A DNA stretch of 64,000 nucleotides from contig OU015490.1 of the NCBI GenBank assembly GCA_907164885.2, positions 208,407,272-208,471,271 on the forward strand, in the 5' to 3' direction. Below are positions 59,939 to 64,000 of this stretch, one piece after another (position 1 is the stretch's first letter; the number at the start of each line of letters is the position of its first letter). Both the position numbers and the translations under genes were made by a program. This DNA is from Dolomedes plantarius. Taxonomy: Eukaryota > Arthropoda > Arachnida > Araneae > Dolomedidae. Below the pieces are notes generated by a model. It was not told where the DNA came from and did not search any database. It worked only from the letters and a program-made list of their open reading frames with translations.

Positions 59939-60377
59939 GTACTTTTTAAAGGCATGTTCAAAATTTTGTAGGTCTGAAGTAGCATTTTCATTTTATTCTC
60001 TATACTTCAATTGATCATAATAATTTTTTTGTTTCCTCATTTCCCCGCTTTTAGCACTTGCAAAAAATTGTTTTTTTCTGGTGTTTTGAAAGGGGAAAAA
60101 TTACTATTTTCAAATAATAACCTTAGATAGCAGCAAATGTTAAATTTCCGATTTGATGCTTGTTCCGAGTTTACTAGAGACTAAAGAAAAAAATGGCTTC
60201 AACAGATAAATCATAATTTTTGTTTTTATGTTTCTCAATTCATATTTTTAAAAATGTTGCGAAAACGCAACATCAGTCCAAAGTGTATTACTTATTTCCA
60301 ATGTGTTTTATTAGTGCTGCCTAGTTTTTCATGCAGTAAATTTGCATTGTTTGCATTTCGGATTAGAGTTTGTCTCT

Positions 60378-60617
60378 AGAAAAAAGCAATTTTTGACATT
60401 GGAAGAGACACTGGAGTATTTTCATGGGCTAGATGATGATATTTCGGAATCGTCCTCAACAGAATCTAATGAGGAACCATAATTCGTCATTATCCCTCCA
60501 GATCCTTATGATTTGACGGACGAAGAAGCTATTGATAATAATATTTTATGTGAAAATGTCGAACCACCTAAAGACATTGCAGGTGAAATCGACATTCTAA
60601 TAAATGTAAATGTTTTC
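60378..60617 (+). pseudogene. PiggyBac-like transposase, N-terminal remnant
   Basis: RKKQFLTLEETLEYFHGLDD leads into an acidic stretch with ISESSSTESNEEP, a stop, then FVIIPPDPYDLTDEEAIDNN. LTLEEALxY and PPDPxxLTDE(E/D) strings are typical of the acidic N-terminus of piggyBac transposases. One in-frame stop. The catalytic DDD domain that should follow is deleted. Confidence 0.75.
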
Positions 60618-60779
60618 TAATAAATGTAAAAGTAAGCAATATAGTAAGAAAAAGGAACATATTGTATGGTAGAAATGGAGACTCTACACGGATGTAATGA
60701 ATTCTAAAGTAAGTATATTAGAGTTTAAGAGATCTATATCTTTGAGAGAGCCATATCTTTGATAAAAAGGCTTGAAGAA

Positions 60780-61012
60780 ATGCAGATGGATTCTGTTTTG
60801 CCTGAAAATTCACATATTGGAAGACCATCTTCAATTCAAAATCTAATTCTCAACGAAACTCGGAAAAAACGTATGGGCCATATTATTACTAAAAATAGTG
60901 AAAATAAACAAAAAAAATGTAAACACTGCAAAAGTTAAACAATTTCTGTATGTAATAAGTGTAATTTACCTCTTCATGCTAAATGTTTCAAAGATTTAAA
61001 ATTTTTTTAAAA
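60780..61012 (+). pseudogene. PiggyBac-like transposase, C-terminal finger remnant
   Basis: MDSVLPENSHIGRPSS, then KKCKHCKS, a stop, and TISVCNKCNLPLHAKCFKD. The CxxC...CxxC...LxxxxCF arrangement is the cysteine-rich C-terminal domain of piggyBac transposases, which binds subterminal DNA. It follows the N-terminal remnant at a distance that leaves no room for catalysis. Confidence 0.78.
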
Positions 61013-61222
61013 TTTTTTTATAATTTTAAATTTTTATATTTTTTAAATGTTTATACCGCTTTGGACTGATGTTGCGAAAACGTAACATTTTGTAACTCTC
61101 GTAAAAATAAATTAAATTTTATGGAAACAAATTATTTGTGTAATTTATGTTCAAAGAAATGTTAAAAAACTGTTTGGTGCATTTCCAATAAAGGGAACAT
61201 GGAGCGGTCCTAAATGGGTTAA

Positions 61223-61370
61223 TGTAAATAAAAAATAGTAAAAATAAATAATTATGTATTACACATTTAAATGTAACATCGGTTAATTAATAATGAAAAT
61301 AGCGATAATTACAAAATGATGATGCGCTTAATGTAAATAAAAAATAGTAAAAATAAAAAAAATTATATCT
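61223..61370. repeat. Tandem target segment, empty unit
   Basis: Contains gatgcgcttaatgtaaataa with a single TTAA, the equivalent of the piggyBac target site. Confidence 0.85.
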
Positions 61371-61611
61371 ATACTTATTTTCCTTCTCAAAGAATATATT
61401 TGAAAATGTAATATATTTGAAATAATTTATGCACCAAGCCAGTAGGCATATTACATATAAGATTACGATATTTTAATCAACCTATAATATAAATACTATG
61501 AAACCTTTTATGTCCCTCAATGTTACAGCCAGTATCTCCAAGGGTGGTATGAGAGATCTCGTGTAGGCTTCTTTTCCTTGTAGTGCATCGCTGATTCGAC
61601 CGGTTAATTCC
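61371..61611. other. Spacer, nothing recognised
   Basis: No supported features. Confidence 0.4.
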
Positions 61612-61615
61612 TTAA

Positions 61616-62335
61616 GGGGATGGTGGACCTTTCAAAACGATTTTTGAAATTTTTACCACAGAGATATGAAATTTTGTACATATATTCATTAAAGTATAAC
61701 AATATTAAACACCTTATAAAATTTTATAAATATTTTTAAAAAAATATTTTATAATTAAAAAATTTAAATTAAATTAATCCTTCTTTAAAATGCTCCTTGC
61801 GACTCAATTTTAAACTTTTCCCCTTGATTTTGCATTTATATTGCTTATAAATACTTTCTGAACAAAGTTATGTATTTTTTTGTACTTTCGTTGAATAGTT
61901 AATTTTTAGAAAATATTTTTACGCTTGTACTCTGAATTTTCGCGAAATTTTTGTACTTTTCTACACTAAAGTTAAACTTTTATAACCTAAATGACCTCAA
62001 ATCCTAAAATGGATACATAACTTTATTTTGATGTATTACAGGAATCTTTATTATAAATTTCATAAAATTTCGTCAAAAATTATGACGCGAGGAGCATTTT
62101 TAAGACTTGCAAATCTAGAAATTTCTCATTTTGAGAAAAAGTCATTTAAAAGATAATTTTCTATCTACCTTTAATACTTACTAATCTAAAGCCACCAATT
62201 TTTCATTTTTCTTTTCACTACACATTTTAAATGCATTTCATTCCAATATTTACATTTTTTTAAAATATTAATACACCCCCCAAAAAAATTCCAATTTTTG
62301 CTCAATTTTTGGTAATTTGAAAGTCCACCATCCCC
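61616..62335. mobile_element. 720-bp TTAA-type transposon, copy 2 (inverted relative to copy 1)
   Basis: TTAA at 61612-61615 and 62336-62339. The inner sequence is the reverse complement of 35235-35953 over its whole length with few differences (ttgcgactcaattttaaact, gacgcgaggagcatttt, aaaagataattttctatcta). Both ends are intact. The small divergence between copies suggests comparatively recent activity. Confidence 0.92.
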
Positions 62336-62539
62336 TTAAAATATCGAATTGACATTCGAAATAAATTTTTTAAAATTGTTATCATCTTTCCTGAGATCCA
62401 TCAAGCATACCTTAAAAGTTCCCTTCAATTACCTCTCGCTGCTGTATGGAGGAACCCAGTACTTCCTTTTTTTCTAATTTCACTTTCACGATTTCCGTAC
62501 TTGTACACTAAGAATGAAAATACAACTTTCTTCTTAAAT

Positions 62540-62700
62540 ATTTGGGCGCGTGTACGATCCATCTCGGTTGGTAGCAAATGAGAGACTGCCGCTGACGCCT
62601 ATCACTGTGAAAGTGTGCATTGGAAAGCCGATAACACAGATTGAATGTGACTCAGCTTCCCGATATATTTTGCAGCAAGTGTGCACCGGGCCTAAAGAAG
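62540..62700. repeat. Inverted partner of the 59447 repeat
   Basis: ttttgcagcaagtgtgcacc(gg) at 62668-62689, then gcctaaag. A loosely matching gggcgcgtgtacga lies at 62543, so this could be a MITE of about 155 bp or the right arm of a 3.2-kb element. Confidence 0.45.
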
Positions 62701-63245
62701 CACACATCTGAATAGATAACAAATTTGGAGATTTTCTCTTAAATTCGGTGTATATTTCATCTTTCTATAATGTTTTGATTCAAACCCATAACCATTTAAA
62801 ACCCCACCATTATTTCTGAGAAACACTGTATATCAAACAGATTTTGTTTAATGCAGATAAACGAATGCAAATAAACGAATATCTCCAGATTTCCATCCCC
62901 AAATAATTCCTGCCTTAAATTACTAACTAAGACGTTAAGGGTCAGTATTTAATGCAATCAGAAACCAAGAAATATACACTCTTTTGAAATTTTGGGGATA
63001 CCTTAGTCTTGGAAATTGGAATCGCGGGGTAAATGCAATCGAATAAATGTAAGCACTTAGATGTTTAAAGGCATGACAAGATAAAGATTTCAGAAAATAC
63101 CAGAGATCAATAAGACTGTTGTAAAATTCCAGCTCTCCATTGATTGGACCCTTCCCTGTGAATTCGCAAGTCAGTCATAAAGAATCAATTATCTCGTGTT
63201 ATTTATTATGTGATTTATCATTTAGAATAAATCTTACTTACATCC
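62701..63245. other. AT-rich sequence, nothing recognised
   Basis: No supported features. Confidence 0.5.
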
Positions 63246-63250
63246 CCCCC

Positions 63251-63329
<79 letters not shown>
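63246..63329. repeat. (CA)n-(TA)n microsatellite
   Basis: About 18 bp of CA and 64 bp of TA. Confidence 0.97.
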
Positions 63330-63330
<1 letters not shown>

Positions 63331-63574
63331 GTAAAAAGTAGAAGATCTGAATAAATAATAAGAAAACGTAATCAAGAAAAAACTAACACATATTTCGTAT
63401 GTTTAAAATATACGTTACACTATTGATTGGATTTACATTTTAGTCCGTCTCAAAAGAAATAACAACTTATTGTCACAACAACCAATAATCTGAAGACATT
63501 TACCGAGAACTGAACTTCTGTTTCCCTCGAGGAAGTGTGGACAGAAATCCCAAACAATGAATTATATAGAAAAA

Positions 63575-64000
63575 CTAGGTGAAAACCCGTGATTTGTTAA
63601 GGAATACATTCAAATTAAATACAACGGTTGATGTATTCAATCAATGCCAAAAAAATAAATATATATTTATAATAAATGCGACTATCAATGTATACAATTG
63701 ATGAATATTATATATATATATAATCGTAAGGGATATTTATTTTTTTTGGATAATATCCAATCGTCTGCTGCATTAGAAAGAAAAAATGATATTTTTGACT
63801 ATTTAGTTGTTATGCACGTGACGATGAATTTATTTAAAGTACCAGAAAAGGAAATAACGTGATTAGCATTTAATAAATTAAATTCTAAAAATTAATCTTA
63901 AATAAATCACCAAAAGTAAGGAAATGGAGGTAAAGATTCGAAAAGGATTTCATTTTAAAGGAAATTTTATGATCTTTCTCGTGATTTAAATTTTATAACC
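63575..64000 (-). mobile_element. Helitron, 3' part, continues past the window
   Basis: CTAG at 63575-63578 on the minus strand 3' side. From acccgtga...aaggaatacattcaaatt(aaatacaacgg) onward it parallels 57188-57730 block by block (aaattctaaaa(a/g)ttaatct, gatttcattttaaagg, tttataacc). The terminal hairpin has been destroyed by mutation (cccgtgatttgttaaggaa). It is incomplete because the window ends. Confidence 0.75.

Larger units (their letters stand above)
59897..61218 (+). mobile_element. PiggyBac-like element with internal deletion
   Basis: TTAA at 59893-59896 and 61219-61222. The ends cccatttaagactgg and the complement cccatttaggaccg are inverted, and CCC...GGG next to TTAA is the piggyBac pattern. 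A neighbouring tandem unit gives the empty site (single TTAA at 61328-61331). Coding remnants of both transposase ends are inside. Length 1322 bp, about half of a full element. Three copies of a hairpin palindrome occur in it. Confidence 0.88.

Overview
This window is gene-poor, strongly AT-rich eukaryotic DNA made almost entirely of mobile-element remnants, tandem arrays and long (TA)n runs. The organism is most likely an arthropod, and I would guess a chelicerate such as an orb-weaving spider. That guess rests on the mix of elements (Tc1/mariner-like, pogo-like, piggyBac-like, Helitron, tRNA-derived SINEs with CAA tails) and on base composition. No single-copy gene was seen that could settle it. 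I found no intact cellular protein-coding gene, no genuine tRNA or rRNA gene, no CRISPR array and no prokaryotic operon structure. Most long open frames are read-through of (TA)n arrays, which encode alternating Tyr-Ile.

Layout. 1-11 kb: a small repeat bounded by inverted ends, a four-unit 168-bp array (1777-2451), two SINEs, a 304-bp coding-like duplication (5470-6070) and a dead Tc1-like transposase (10435-10792). 11.7-13.4 kb: a pogo-like element whose 203-aa ORF keeps the DNA-binding N-terminus and the C-terminal finger but lacks the catalytic domain. Its non-coding flanks carry eight copies of a 14-bp motif. 13.7-18.8 kb: a TATA-containing possible promoter, a perfect 22-bp-arm hairpin, a SINE and a second 168-bp array that reads as 56-residue repeats. 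19.3-22.3 kb: a composite of a Tc1-like element, an internally deleted mariner-like element and a Helitron with Pif1-type helicase fragments, itself interrupted by an hAT-type MITE. 24.7-31.1 kb: SINEs, a 182-bp MITE with 37-bp inverted ends, an inverted pair of mariner remnants and a Tigger-like MITE.

29.5-36.9 kb holds an old local duplication. One copy (29555-30424) is uninterrupted. The other (34349-36672) has been hit by a Helitron (34431-35193) and by a 719-bp TTAA element (35235-35953). The uninterrupted copy therefore gives the pre-insertion sequence for both. 37.6-49.4 kb is a series of tandem arrays (about 171 bp, about 485 bp, about 390 bp), with the last split by a SINE and TA-rich composite. 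49.9-51.2 kb is an array built around the palindrome CTGTTAACAG. 52-54 kb has mariner and Tc1 remnants on the minus strand. 57-64 kb has two more Helitron ends, a mariner fragment, an internally deleted piggyBac element (59897-61218) with three copies of a 16-bp hairpin palindrome, and a second copy of the 720-bp TTAA element.

The recognisable sequences do not form a cellular pathway. What links them is transposition: non-autonomous copies depend on enzymes encoded elsewhere, and several insertions can be ordered in time from nesting or from empty/filled site pairs.
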